Source of the DNA: Actinoplanes sp. L3-i22
GTDB lineage: Bacteria > Actinomycetota > Actinomycetes > Mycobacteriales > Micromonosporaceae
NCBI RefSeq assembly: GCF_019704555.1
Contig: NZ_AP024745.1
Span: forward strand, 566,501 to 630,500
DNA length: 64,000 bases
Direction of reading: 5' to 3'
A model generated the notes under the pieces. It did not search any database and was not told where the DNA came from. It worked only from the letters and a program-made list of their open reading frames with translations. A program made the translations under genes and the position numbers. Below are positions 27,197 to 35,212 of this stretch, one piece after another (position 1 is the stretch's first letter; every line of letters starts with the position of its first letter).

Positions 27197-28990
27197 ATGG
27201 GGCGTACGGAGCGAAACGGTCACGAAGGATCGCTTCGCCTCGCCGGGCGCTATCGCCTCGTCGAGAAGCTCGGCACCGGCGGCATGTCGGTCGTCTGGCG
27301 GGGTTTCGACGAGACCCTGGGCCGCGAGGTCGCGGTGAAGGTGCTCGCCCCGCAGCTGGCCACCGATCGGACGTTCCGTGACCGCCTGCGCCAGGAGGCG
27401 CTGGCCGCGGCTCGGCTCTGCCACCCGCACATCACCGGCATCTACGACTTCGGCGAAGCGCTGCTCTCGGAGCACCTGACCGTCCCTTACGTGGTGATGG
27501 AGCTGAACGACGGCGAGTCGGTCGGCGCCCGGATCGGCCGGCAGGGCTCGCTGGACTGGCGGGAGGCGGTGATGGTCTGCGCCGAGGTCGCCTCGGCGCT
27601 GGCCACCGCGCACGCCCGTGGCGTGGTGCACCGGGACGTGACTCCGGCCAACGTGATGCTCACCGGGTCCGGCGCGAAGGTGGTGGACTTCGGCATCTCG
27701 GCGGTGGTCGGCCAGCGGGACGCCGGCCCGGACGGCAGCCTGCTCGGCACGCCCGCCTACCTCGCGCCGGAACGTCTCGGCGGCGCGCCGGTCTCGCCGG
27801 CCACCGATGTCTACGCCCTCGGGCTGCTCCTCTACCGCGCGCTCACCGGCCGGATGCCCTGGCCGGCCGAGAACACCACGCAAGCGCTCCGCGCCCACCT
27901 TTACGCCGACCCCGAACCGGTCCCGGAACTCCCCGGGATGCCGGTCGCGGTGGCCGATCTGTGCCTGCGCTGCCTCGCCAAGGACCCGGTGGACCGGCCG
28001 CCCTCGGTCGAGCTGGCCCGCGCCCTGGCCGCGACCGTCGGGGTACGCCCGATCATCCCGCCGCTGCGCCCGGGGGAGCGGCCGCTGGCCATCGCCGCCC
28101 GGGCGACGGTGCCCGCTCCGGCCGGCTCGGACGGCCGTCGCCGCTCCGGGTGGATTCCCGGCCCGCCACGCATCCAGGTGCGCCAGCTGCGCCTGCGGAC
28201 CGCGCTCAAGATCGGCGCTGTGCTGCGGATGGGCCGGGTACGGCCGCTGGGCGGCGGGCTGTTCATCGGTGCCCGGCTGCGGCGGTCCGGATCGGCCGTC
28301 GCGGGGATGCGGCGCGGACGCCCGGCCCCGGGCCGGAACCCGCTGTCGGTGGCCGCCGCGTTGATCACGGTGGTGCTGCTCGCCGGCAGCGCACTGAGCT
28401 GGTCGGCCCGGCGCGAGGCCGCGGAGGCCGACCAGTCCAGCGCCGCCGCCGCCGGAGCCGCCCCGGAGGGCGCCGCCGTGCAGCGGGTGCGCTGTTCGGT
28501 CCGATACCAGGTACAGCGGGACTCGGGCGGTTCCTTTGAAGCGCGGATGACGGTGCTCACGACGGGCGGCCCGGGCGACTGGCGGGTGGACTTCACCTTC
28601 CCCGGCACGCAGCAGCTGGCCGGCTCGCCCACCTCGGTCGCCCAGCGCGGCCGGCACGTCATGGTGCACGGCCAGGGCCAGAGCCGGGTGGTCACGCTGC
28701 GCGGCGGTTACCGGGACCGCAATCCGCTGCCGCTCACCTTCGCCATGAACGGTCACCCGTGCCGGGCCGAGGTGCTGGGCAGCGTCGGCGAGCCCACGCC
28801 GGTCAAGGACGACTCGGTGAGCGCCGCCTCGGCGAAGGACCGGTCGGAGGAGACGATCCGCAAGCGCAAACGCCAGCCGGCGCGCCCGGGCGGCACCGTG
28901 CGCAAGCGGCCCACGCCGCAGACGGCGACGCGTTCCCCGGCCCCGGCCCCGGCGCACAAGCGGACCGGTGGCTTCTCGCTGGCCCTCTGA
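27197..28990 (+). CDS. Ser/Thr protein kinase with extracytoplasmic CBM2-like domain
   Basis: 597 residues. A Hanks-type kinase covers about 15-285: GTGGMSVVW glycine loop, AVKVL lysine, HRDVTPANVM catalytic loop, VDFGIS and GTPAYLAPE. The usual Lys of HRDxKPxN is Thr. A basic juxtamembrane region leads to one membrane segment (about 390-410). The exterior (about 430-530) begins with CSVRYQV and ends with FAMNGHPC, the paired-Cys frame of a CBM2 carbohydrate-binding domain, followed by a basic Pro-rich tail. Wall-polysaccharide sensing is inferred. Start choice is uncertain: ATG 27170 touches a GGAGG, ATG 27197 lies nearer the kinase domain. Confidence 0.82.
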   Translation: MGRTERNGHEGSLRLAGRYRLVEKLGTGGMSVVWRGFDETLGREVAVKVLAPQLATDRTFRDRLRQEALAAARLCHPHITGIYDFGEALLSEHLTVPYVVMELNDGESVGARIGRQGSLDWREAVMVCAEVASALATAHARGVVHRDVTPANVMLTGSGAKVVDFGISAVVGQRDAGPDGSLLGTPAYLAPERLGGAPVSPATDVYALGLLLYRALTGRMPWPAENTTQALRAHLYADPEPVPELPGMPVAVADLCLRCLAKDPVDRPPSVELARALAATVGVRPIIPPLRPGERPLAIAARATVPAPAGSDGRRRSGWIPGPPRIQVRQLRLRTALKIGAVLRMGRVRPLGGGLFIGARLRRSGSAVAGMRRGRPAPGRNPLSVAAALITVVLLAGSALSWSARREAAEADQSSAAAAGAAPEGAAVQRVRCSVRYQVQRDSGGSFEARMTVLTTGGPGDWRVDFTFPGTQQLAGSPTSVAQRGRHVMVHGQGQSRVVTLRGGYRDRNPLPLTFAMNGHPCRAEVLGSVGEPTPVKDDSVSAASAKDRSEETIRKRKRQPARPGGTVRKRPTPQTATRSPAPAPAHKRTGGFSLAL

Positions 28991-29013
28991 GGTTTCCGCC
29001 CGGACGGCGTGGA

Positions 29014-29019
29014 TAGGGT
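29014..29019 (+). promoter_or_regulatory. Candidate -10 box of leaderless transcript
   Basis: TAGGGT, 7 nt, then ATG at 29027. A GAGG within the 7 nt could also serve as a weak ribosome site. Confidence 0.45.
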
Positions 29020-29026
29020 CGAGGTC

Positions 29027-29752
29027 ATGACAAGACTGGCAGTGGTCACCGGCGGCGGAACCGGAATCGGCCGGGCGACCGCCGGCATGCTCGCGGGCGA
29101 GGGCTACGACGTGATCATCGTCGGACGCCGGCCCGAGGTGCTCGCCGACGCGGTGAAATGGATCGGCCCGCAGGCCTCCGCCGTGACCGCGGACGCCGGC
29201 GACCCGGCGCAGGTGCCGGACGTTGTCGCGGCGGTGGCCGGCCGCGCGGTGGATGTCCTGGTCAACAATGCCGGCGCGTTCGTCGGCGGCGACGAGGGCA
29301 CGCTCGACGCGGTGGCCGCGCGCTGGCGGGCGAACCTGGACTCCAACGTGCTCACCGCGGTGCTGATGACCACCGCGCTGCTGCCACACCTGCGCCGGCC
29401 GGGCGGAAAGATCATCCTGACCAGCTCGATCGCGGCGCAGCGCGGTGGGGGCGGGCCCTACTCCGCGGCCAAGGCGGCGCTGCACGGATATGTCCTGGAC
29501 CTGGCGACCAACCTCGGTGCGGAGGGGATCACGGCCAACGTGATCTCGCCCGGTTACATCACCGACAGCGAGTTCTTCGACGGCCGGATGACGCCCGAGG
29601 GGCACGCCAAACGGGTGGCGTCCGCGCTGGTCAAGCGGGCCGGCGAGCCGTCGGAGGTGGCCGAGGCGGTGCGCTGGCTGGTCGGGCCGGGCGGTGGGTT
29701 CGTCACGGGACAGATCATCAACGTCAACGGCGGGACCGTGCTGGGCCGCTGA
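29027..29752 (+). CDS. Short-chain dehydrogenase/reductase
   Basis: 241 residues, classical SDR: TGGGTGIG near the N-terminus, NNAGAF, catalytic Ser in ILTSSIAA, YSAAK (about 149-153) and a C-terminal INVNGG. The oxidoreductase substrate is unknown. It follows the kinase gene by 36 nt but has its own TANNNT box, so it may be an independent unit. It is convergent with the DUF3052-like gene. Confidence 0.9.
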   Translation: MTRLAVVTGGGTGIGRATAGMLAGEGYDVIIVGRRPEVLADAVKWIGPQASAVTADAGDPAQVPDVVAAVAGRAVDVLVNNAGAFVGGDEGTLDAVAARWRANLDSNVLTAVLMTTALLPHLRRPGGKIILTSSIAAQRGGGGPYSAAKAALHGYVLDLATNLGAEGITANVISPGYITDSEFFDGRMTPEGHAKRVASALVKRAGEPSEVAEAVRWLVGPGGGFVTGQIINVNGGTVLGR

Positions 29753-29820
29753 GCCCGGGCCCCGGCCGGGCACGAGCGGGACCGGGCTCAACGTCGTACG
29801 GCGAAAGCAGGAATTTGAAT

Positions 29821-29851
29821 CTCCGGCGGGCGGCGGGACCGACCGCCGGAG
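29821..29851 (-). terminator. Hairpin after DUF3052-like gene
   Basis: CTCCGGCGG (29821-29829) and CCGCCGGAG (29843-29851) form a perfect 9-bp stem. On the minus strand it is followed by ATTCAAATTC, an AT-rich tail. Confidence 0.7.
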
Positions 29852-29865
29852 CGGATGTCCACCGG

Positions 29866-30264
29866 TCATTGACTGCCTCCGGTGAAACGGCCCTCGTCCG
29901 CCCGGTTCGGCCGGAAGCGCAGCCCGGACCAGCGTTCGTCGATCGCCACCTGGCCGCACGGGCGCATGTCGAAATCGGCCACGATCGGCCACAGTGTGTC
30001 CCGGTTGATGTCGGCCTGGTTGCCCTTCGGATAGGCGATCCAGAAGGCGCTCGGCTTGTCCAGGTCGTTCTGATGTTCGGTGAGCTCGGCACGCACGCTC
30101 GCGGCGTCCTCGGCGAAGAGCACGGCGGTGCCCGCGGTGGCCAGCGTCCCGGTCTCCCGCACGCCCTCCGGCATCGGGGTGAGCAGCGGCAGGCGGGACG
30201 GCTGGTTGAGCCAGACGGTGGAGTTCGGCTTGATCAGCAGCTTCTCGGCGATGGTTTTGCTCAT
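29866..30264 (-). CDS. DUF3052-like conserved protein
   Basis: 132 residues. The opening IAEKLLIKPNSTV and the central AFWIAYPKGNQADINRDTL followed by VAIDERWSGLRFRP match the pattern of small DUF3052-related actinobacterial proteins (AEKLxxKPG, W-x-x-x-PK, W-S-x-x-R). Function unknown. The true start ATG 30264 is inside a much longer spurious frame and is chosen because similarity begins there. It is divergent from the RecQ-like helicase, with two DnaA-box-like sequences between the genes. Confidence 0.72.
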   Translation of the reverse strand: MSKTIAEKLLIKPNSTVWLNQPSRLPLLTPMPEGVRETGTLATAGTAVLFAEDAASVRAELTEHQNDLDKPSAFWIAYPKGNQADINRDTLWPIVADFDMRPCGQVAIDERWSGLRFRPNRADEGRFTGGSQ

Positions 30265-30507
30265 GTCCTGAGACTTCCATTCAGGAGTGGGTCCGGGTCG
30301 GATTTGCGCTTGAAGCGAGGGCCGGCTGCCCGGCAACCCGCCTGGGCGGCCGGGGTGGTGGTCGTGCTCCGGCGTCGCCGTCGCCCGGCCGGAGCCGGCT
30401 CGATCGGTTGGCGGTGGCCTGTCGCATGGCGTCCTCCTGCCGCTCGCGAACGGATGCCCACGAGCTTGGCCCGGCGCCGCCGACTCCGCTCCATTTTCTT
30501 TTCGACC

Positions 30508-30533
30508 TGTGGATAACCGCGGGCTGTGGATAA
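30508..30533. promoter_or_regulatory. Two direct DnaA-box-like sequences
   Basis: TGTGGATAA at 30508-30516 and at 30525-30533, 17 bp apart, each the reverse complement of the consensus box TTATCCACA. They lie 38 nt before the RecQ-like gene. Confidence 0.6.
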
Positions 30534-30570
30534 CTCCGGTTCTGTCGGTGCGGGCTGATAGACATGCCGG

Positions 30571-32715
30571 GTGACCGAGACGACGCGGATGACGGCTGAT
30601 GCGGCCGAGCGGGCGAGTGTGCGGGAGCGCGCCGAGGAGGTGCTGCGCCGGCTCGCCGGAGAGCACGCGAGACTGCGTGAGGATCAGTGGCGCGCCATCG
30701 AGGCGCTCACCATCGACCGTCGCCGGGTGCTCTGCGTGCAGCGCACCGGGTGGGGCAAGTCGGCGGTCTACTTCGTGGCCACCGCACTGCTGCGGGCCGG
30801 CGGGACGACCGGGCCGACGGTGATCGTGTCCCCTCTGCTCGCCCTGATGCGCAACCAGGTGGACGCCGCGGCCCGGGCCGGCATCCGCGCCCGCACCATC
30901 AACTCGGCGAACCTGGAGGAGTGGTCCGAGATCGAGCGGGAGATCCGGGCCGGCACGGTGGACGTGCTGCTGATCAGCCCGGAGCGGCTGAACAATCCGG
31001 ACTTCCGGGATAACGTGCTGCCCGGTCTCGCGCACAGCACCGGCCTGCTCGTGGTCGACGAGGCGCACTGCGTCTCCGACTGGGGGCACGACTTCCGGCC
31101 GGACTACCGGCGGTTGCGGACGTTCCTGGAGGGCCTGCCCGGCCGCACGCCGGTGCTCGCCACCACCGCGACCGCCAACTCCCGCGTCACCGCCGACGTC
31201 GCCGACCAGCTCGGTGACGCCCTGGTGCTGCGTGGGCCGCTGGGCCGTGACTCGTTGCGCCTGGCGGCGTTGCGACTGCCCGACGCGTCACATCGGCTGG
31301 CCTGGCTCGTCGACCATCTCGACCAGCTGCCCGGCTCGGGCATCATCTACACGCTGACCGTGGCCGGGGCCACCGAGACCGCCGACTTCCTGCGCTCACG
31401 CGGGTTCCCCGTGGCGTCCTATACCGGCCAGCTGGACGATGCCGAGCGCCGCGCCGCCGAGCAGGACCTGCTGGACAACAAGATCAAGGCGCTGATCGCG
31501 ACGTCCGCGCTCGGTATGGGTTATGACAAGCCGGATCTGGGGTTCGTCGTGCACCTGGGCGCGCCGAATTCGCCGATCGCCTACTACCAGCAGGTCGGCC
31601 GGGCCGGCCGGGCCGTCGAGCACGCCGAGGTGGTGCTGCTCCCCGGCCCGGAAGACGCCGCGATCTGGCGATACTTCGCCTCCCTGGCCTTCCCGCCCGA
31701 GGATCAGGTGCGGGCGGTGCTGGCGCAGCTCTCCGCCGACCGGGCGATGTCCACCCAGGCCCTGGAGCCGCTGGTCGACATGCGGCGCACCCGGCTGGAG
31801 CTGATGCTCAAGGTGCTCGACGTGGACGGCGCGGTGCGGCGCACCCGTGGCGGCTGGCTCGCCACCGGCCGACAGTGGGACTACGACACCGCCCGATTGC
31901 AGCGCGTCGCCGAGGCCCGGGACGCCGAACAAAAAACCATGATTGAGTACGCGGTGACCTCCGCCTGCCGGATGGAGTTCCTCCGCCGCTGCCTGGACGA
32001 TCCGGAGGCGACGCCGTGCGGGCGGTGTGACAACTGCGCGGGGCCGCTCTTCGACGCCGAGGTGTCGTCGAGCTCGCTGGCGGCCGCGGAGGCGTTCCTC
32101 GGGCGCCCCGGCGTGGAGATCGCGCCGAAGAAGATGTGGCCCACCGGTCTGGCCGCGATCGGCATCTCGCTGAAGGGCAAGATCGGGCCGAGCGAGCAGA
32201 TCAAGCAGGGCCGGTCCGTGGGACGCCTGTCCGACCTGGGCTGGGGCACGCGGCTGCGTGGCGTGGTCGGGCCGGAGTCGCCGGACGCGCCGATCCCGGC
32301 CGAGCTGGCCGCGGCGGTGGTCGAGGTGCTCAAGGCCTGGGCGCGCGGGGAGGACGCCTGGGAGCAGCGCCCGGTCGGGGTCGTGGCGGTCGGCTCGCAC
32401 CGTCATCCACAGCTTGTCCACAGCCTCGCCGAGCACATCTCGACGGTGGGGCGGTTGCCGCTGCTCGGGGCGTTGAACGCGGTGCGGTCGGGGGCGGAGA
32501 GTTATCGCGGGAACAGTGCTCAGCGGGTTCGGGCGCTGCATGACGCCTTCATCGTTCCGCCGGAGGTCGCCGCGGGGATCCAGGCGCAGCCCGGCCCGAT
32601 CCTGCTCGTCGACGACCTGGTCGACTCCGGTTGGACGATGGCGTTGGCTGGGCGCGCGGTGCGTAAGGCCGGTGCCGAGTCGATTCTGCCGTTGGCGCTC
32701 GCCGTGGCCGGCTGA
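30571..32715 (+). CDS. RecQ-like ATP-dependent DNA helicase with C-terminal phosphoribosyltransferase-like region
   Basis: 714 residues. An SF2 helicase core (about 20-370) carries TGWGKS (Walker A), VDEAHCVSDWGHDF (the RecQ DEAH box and aromatic loop) and QQVGRAGRA (motif VI). A Cys-rich zinc site follows (CRMEFLRRC ... CGRCDNC, about 465-495). The C-terminal 150 residues end with ILLVDDLVDSGWTMA, the phosphoribosyl-pyrophosphate-binding signature of type I phosphoribosyltransferases. The same fusion occurs in other actinobacteria as I recall. A role in DNA repair is inferred. GTG 30571 is preceded by TAGACA 6 nt upstream, near the leaderless pattern. Confidence 0.88.
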   Translation: MTETTRMTADAAERASVRERAEEVLRRLAGEHARLREDQWRAIEALTIDRRRVLCVQRTGWGKSAVYFVATALLRAGGTTGPTVIVSPLLALMRNQVDAAARAGIRARTINSANLEEWSEIEREIRAGTVDVLLISPERLNNPDFRDNVLPGLAHSTGLLVVDEAHCVSDWGHDFRPDYRRLRTFLEGLPGRTPVLATTATANSRVTADVADQLGDALVLRGPLGRDSLRLAALRLPDASHRLAWLVDHLDQLPGSGIIYTLTVAGATETADFLRSRGFPVASYTGQLDDAERRAAEQDLLDNKIKALIATSALGMGYDKPDLGFVVHLGAPNSPIAYYQQVGRAGRAVEHAEVVLLPGPEDAAIWRYFASLAFPPEDQVRAVLAQLSADRAMSTQALEPLVDMRRTRLELMLKVLDVDGAVRRTRGGWLATGRQWDYDTARLQRVAEARDAEQKTMIEYAVTSACRMEFLRRCLDDPEATPCGRCDNCAGPLFDAEVSSSSLAAAEAFLGRPGVEIAPKKMWPTGLAAIGISLKGKIGPSEQIKQGRSVGRLSDLGWGTRLRGVVGPESPDAPIPAELAAAVVEVLKAWARGEDAWEQRPVGVVAVGSHRHPQLVHSLAEHISTVGRLPLLGALNAVRSGAESYRGNSAQRVRALHDAFIVPPEVAAGIQAQPGPILLVDDLVDSGWTMALAGRAVRKAGAESILPLALAVAG

Positions 32716-32886
32716 GCCCCACGGGCGGGGCCGGCCGGCGCGGTCCCCGCGCAGCCGAGCCTGCCAGCAGGTCGGCGGGCCCGGCTCGCTGCGGTTCCCA
32801 CAGCCCGGTCTGCCGCCGACCCGGCGAGTTCCGGCGGCCCGGGGTCGGCCGGGTTGGGCTTGCTCGGCGAGGCGGGTGGGCGGTGG

Positions 32887-33342
32887 TCAGGCGAGGCCGA
32901 GGATGGCGTTGCGGGTGGGGCGGTGGTCGATCTCCATGAAGCGGCCCGGGCCGGCGAGCGGGGTGAAGCCCGAGCGGCGGTAGACCTCGTGGGCGTCGCG
33001 GGTGGCCAGCAGCAGGCGGAGGATTCCGCGGCCGGTCATGTCCTCGACGATGCTGTCGACCAGCCAGCCGCCCAGGCCGTGGCCGCGGTGCCGCTCGTCG
33101 ATGAAGACGTCGCAGATCCAGGCGAAGGTGGCGCCGTCGGTGACCACGCGGGCGAAGCCGACCTGCTCGTCGCCGTGCCGGATCGAGTAGGGCAGCGAGC
33201 CTTCGATCGAGCGGTTGACCAGTTCCAGCGAGCGGCCGGCGGCCCAGTAGGACTCCTCGGACAGCCAGCGGTGCACACGGTCGATGTCGACCCGGCTCAC
33301 GTCGTCGGTCAGGACGTAGCCGTCCCGTTCGCGGTCTCCCAC
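32887..33342 (-). CDS. GNAT-family N-acetyltransferase
   Basis: 151 residues. It has VDIDRVHRWLSEESYW at the N-terminus, the DVFIDERHRGHGLGGWL acetyl-CoA loop (about residues 84-100) and a late ATRDAHEVYRRSGF, as in small ElaA/Eis-unrelated GNATs. Substrate unknown. The GTG at 33342 follows AAGGAG by 5 nt. It is convergent with the helicase gene across a 171-bp GC-rich gap without a visible gene. Confidence 0.87.
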   Translation of the reverse strand: MGDRERDGYVLTDDVSRVDIDRVHRWLSEESYWAAGRSLELVNRSIEGSLPYSIRHGDEQVGFARVVTDGATFAWICDVFIDERHRGHGLGGWLVDSIVEDMTGRGILRLLLATRDAHEVYRRSGFTPLAGPGRFMEIDHRPTRNAILGLA

Positions 33343-33484
33343 AATCGCTCCTTCAGCGTTTCCGAAATTCGCCGCATCCTGCCATGGATCGTGGGCGGGT
33401 CCGCCAACGCTTTCCCACTGGACGGGGAAGCGCGGGCGAACGGCCCGGTGGCCTGTCGGCGGCGCTGGGAGGTGGTGGGCGCCG

Positions 33485-33611
33485 GGCGGGCCAAGCCCGG
33501 CGATGCGGGCGGCGTGCGAAAGGGGCAGACCAGGCCGGCGATGCCGGGGAAGCGTGCGAAAGGGGCAGGCCAGGCCGGCGGTGTCGGGAAGCGTGCGAAT
33601 GGGGCGGGTCA
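33485..33611. repeat. 39-40-bp tandem repeat reaching a stop codon (minus-strand gene)
   Basis: Units beginning GCGTGCGAA start at 33512, 33552 and 33591, with a degenerate partial copy before them. The unit nearest the AbiEii-like gene includes the position of its stop codon (TCA at 33609-33611), so this array also begins at a gene end. Confidence 0.8.
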
Positions 33612-34568
33612 GGGGGCCGGGGCGAGACCCGGGAGTGCGGATGCCAGGCGGGCGAGCCAGGGTGCGGGCCCGCCGGGCAGGTCGCCGTTGACGGACCAGG
33701 TGTCCAGGGCGGCCGAGGAGAGCGAACGCACCCCACCGCTCATCGCATACTCATGAAGGCGGGGCGAGAGGCCGATGCCGGGAAGCTCCGCGAGGAGAAC
33801 CGCGTCATACAGATCCTTGGCGTCGGAGTACTGACGGCCGGCCTGGTCGGCGGCCAGCCAGTGCAGCTTCCAGGCCAGGGACAACTCCCGGCTCGCGGTG
33901 AGCAGACCGACCGGCGCGCGCCCGCCGGCCCGCGGGACGACGGTCAGCACCGGCGGCTCCGGCACCGGCTCGTCGAACGCGACGTCCACGTCGACCTGCC
34001 CTTTCTCGCCGTCGGGTGTCGTCCAGGGGAACCAGATCCGGGTCCGGGTGCCGCTGGTCGCGCCGAGAGCGCCGTACTCCCCGTCGTCGTCATACTCCGT
34101 GGACTCGAGCTCGTCGACGGCCTTGAGATCGAATTCCACCCCTTCCGGAGTACGCGGACTGGCCGCCACCAGCTCCCGCAGGAAGTCGGCGGTGTAGCCG
34201 GTCTCGGTCAGATCCTCCTCGGTGATCCAGTGCAGGCCCTCGGGCGGCAGCCGGGGACGGCGGCCACCGGTGTCGAACTCCTCGAACGTCCACATCTCGT
34301 TCCGTGCACCACCGTGCACCGCCTCCGGCCAGTGCTGGGCCGGGTCGATCCGGTTGACGAACGGCCACGGCGCGAGATCGTCGACCGGGAACACCCCGTC
34401 GGAGAGCACCACCCAGTCCAGGTCGGCGGGCACCCGGGCGCGCGAACCGACCCAGGCCGGCATCAGCATGCTGCCGCGCAGCATCAGCACGTCCGCCCAG
34501 GACGACTCGGCGATCAGCCCCAGCACGTGGTCGAGCGCGGATCGGTGCGCCGCGTCCCGCGGATCCAT
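33609..34568 (-). CDS. AbiEii/AbiGii-like nucleotidyltransferase
   Basis: 319 residues. MLRGSMLM followed by ADLDWVVL (about residues 28-60) is the G-S and D-x-D metal site of the nucleotidyltransferase superfamily. The later LAWKLHWL and SDAKDLYDAVLL match the helical C-terminal motif of AbiEii-type proteins. Such proteins are the toxin half of AbiE systems, but no AbiEi-type antitoxin is adjacent. This may therefore be a domesticated or housekeeping member. ATG 34568 is chosen because the D-x-D fold starts soon after. Divergent from csoR. Confidence 0.72.
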   Translation of the reverse strand: MDPRDAAHRSALDHVLGLIAESSWADVLMLRGSMLMPAWVGSRARVPADLDWVVLSDGVFPVDDLAPWPFVNRIDPAQHWPEAVHGGARNEMWTFEEFDTGGRRPRLPPEGLHWITEEDLTETGYTADFLRELVAASPRTPEGVEFDLKAVDELESTEYDDDGEYGALGATSGTRTRIWFPWTTPDGEKGQVDVDVAFDEPVPEPPVLTVVPRAGGRAPVGLLTASRELSLAWKLHWLAADQAGRQYSDAKDLYDAVLLAELPGIGLSPRLHEYAMSGGVRSLSSAALDTWSVNGDLPGGPAPWLARLASALPGLAPAP

Positions 34569-34611
34569 CCTCACGAGGTCAGACGCTAACGCCCGGGTGT
34601 GACACTTTCCC

Positions 34612-34630
34612 CATACCGGTCGGGGGTATG
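34612..34630. promoter_or_regulatory. CsoR-type operator overlapping the csoR promoter
   Basis: Inverted repeat CATACC-ggtcggg-GGTATG, very like known CsoR operators (TATACCC...GGGTATA). Its last four bases overlap the TATGCT -10 box, so apo-CsoR bound here would block transcription. Confidence 0.72.
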
Positions 34631-34632
34631 CT
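34627..34632 (+). promoter_or_regulatory. -10 box of csoR, leaderless
   Basis: TATGCT, 6 nt, then ATG at 34639. It overlaps the CsoR operator. Confidence 0.6.
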
Positions 34633-34638
34633 GGTGGC

Positions 34639-34944
34639 ATGTCTGAGGAGGCGAGCCCGCCGCACGGTCCGCACGGCTACTCCGGTGACAAGGCGGCGCT
34701 GCTCGGCCGTCTGCGCCGGATCGAGGGCCAGATCCGCGGGTTGCAGCGGATGGTCGACGAGGATACGTACTGCATCGATGTCCTGACCCAGATCTCCGCG
34801 GCGAAGAGTGCGCTGCAGGCGGTCGCGGTCGGGCTGCTCGAGGATCATCTCGCGCACTGCGTCGTGGACGCGGCTCGTTCCGGTGACCCGTCCGCCAAGG
34901 TCAAAGAGGCGTCCGACGCGATCGCCCGGTTGATCAAGTCCTGA
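34639..34944 (+). CDS. csoR: CsoR-family copper-sensing repressor
   Basis: 101 residues, all-helical DUF156/CsoR fold. The Cu(I) ligand set is intact with the canonical spacing: Cys45 (DTYCIDVL), His70 and Cys74 (LEDHLAHC), 25 and 4 residues apart as in the Mycobacterium tuberculosis protein. The signature LRRIEGQIRGLQRMV is at about 25-39. Copper binding should release it from the operator at its own promoter. The copZ-like gene is 55 nt downstream. The N-terminal tail carries two extra histidines (HGPH). Confidence 0.93.
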   Translation: MSEEASPPHGPHGYSGDKAALLGRLRRIEGQIRGLQRMVDEDTYCIDVLTQISAAKSALQAVAVGLLEDHLAHCVVDAARSGDPSAKVKEASDAIARLIKS

Positions 34945-34999
34945 GGTCGGAGCCTCTAAAGTGGCGGAAACCGTATAAAACCCCTGAAAGGCGATTGTC

Positions 35000-35212
35000 A
35001 TGGCTGTGACCAGCACCTACACCGTCAAGGGCATGACCTGCTCGCACTGCGTCAACGCGGTGACCGAGGAGATCTCGGCGCTCCCGGGGGTGTCCGGCGT
35101 GCAGATCGACCTGGGGTCCGGCGGAGTGACCGTGACCAGCGAGGCGCCGCTCACCGGCGATGCGGTGCGCGCCGCGGTCGACGAGGCCGGCTACGAGCTC
35201 GCGGATGCCTGA
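35000..35212 (+). CDS. copZ: CopZ-like copper chaperone (HMA domain)
   Basis: 70-residue single heavy-metal-associated domain. The metal site MTCSHC (residues 12-17) binds Cu(I) in the family. Chaperones of this kind deliver copper to CopA-type ATPases, but no P-type ATPase lies in the following genes, so the client must be elsewhere. GAAAGGCGA lies upstream of ATG 35000 and a TATAAA box at 34974-34979 could give it a separate promoter. Its stop overlaps the start of the His-rich membrane protein. Confidence 0.9.
   Translation: MAVTSTYTVKGMTCSHCVNAVTEEISALPGVSGVQIDLGSGGVTVTSEAPLTGDAVRAAVDEAGYELADA

Noticed and set aside
27059..30280. 1073-codon minus-strand open frame over the kinase and SDR genes
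   Set aside because: No domain and strongly biased composition. It covers two plus-strand genes with complete motif sets. Only the separate short DUF3052-like frame at its upstream end is real, and it is in another phase.
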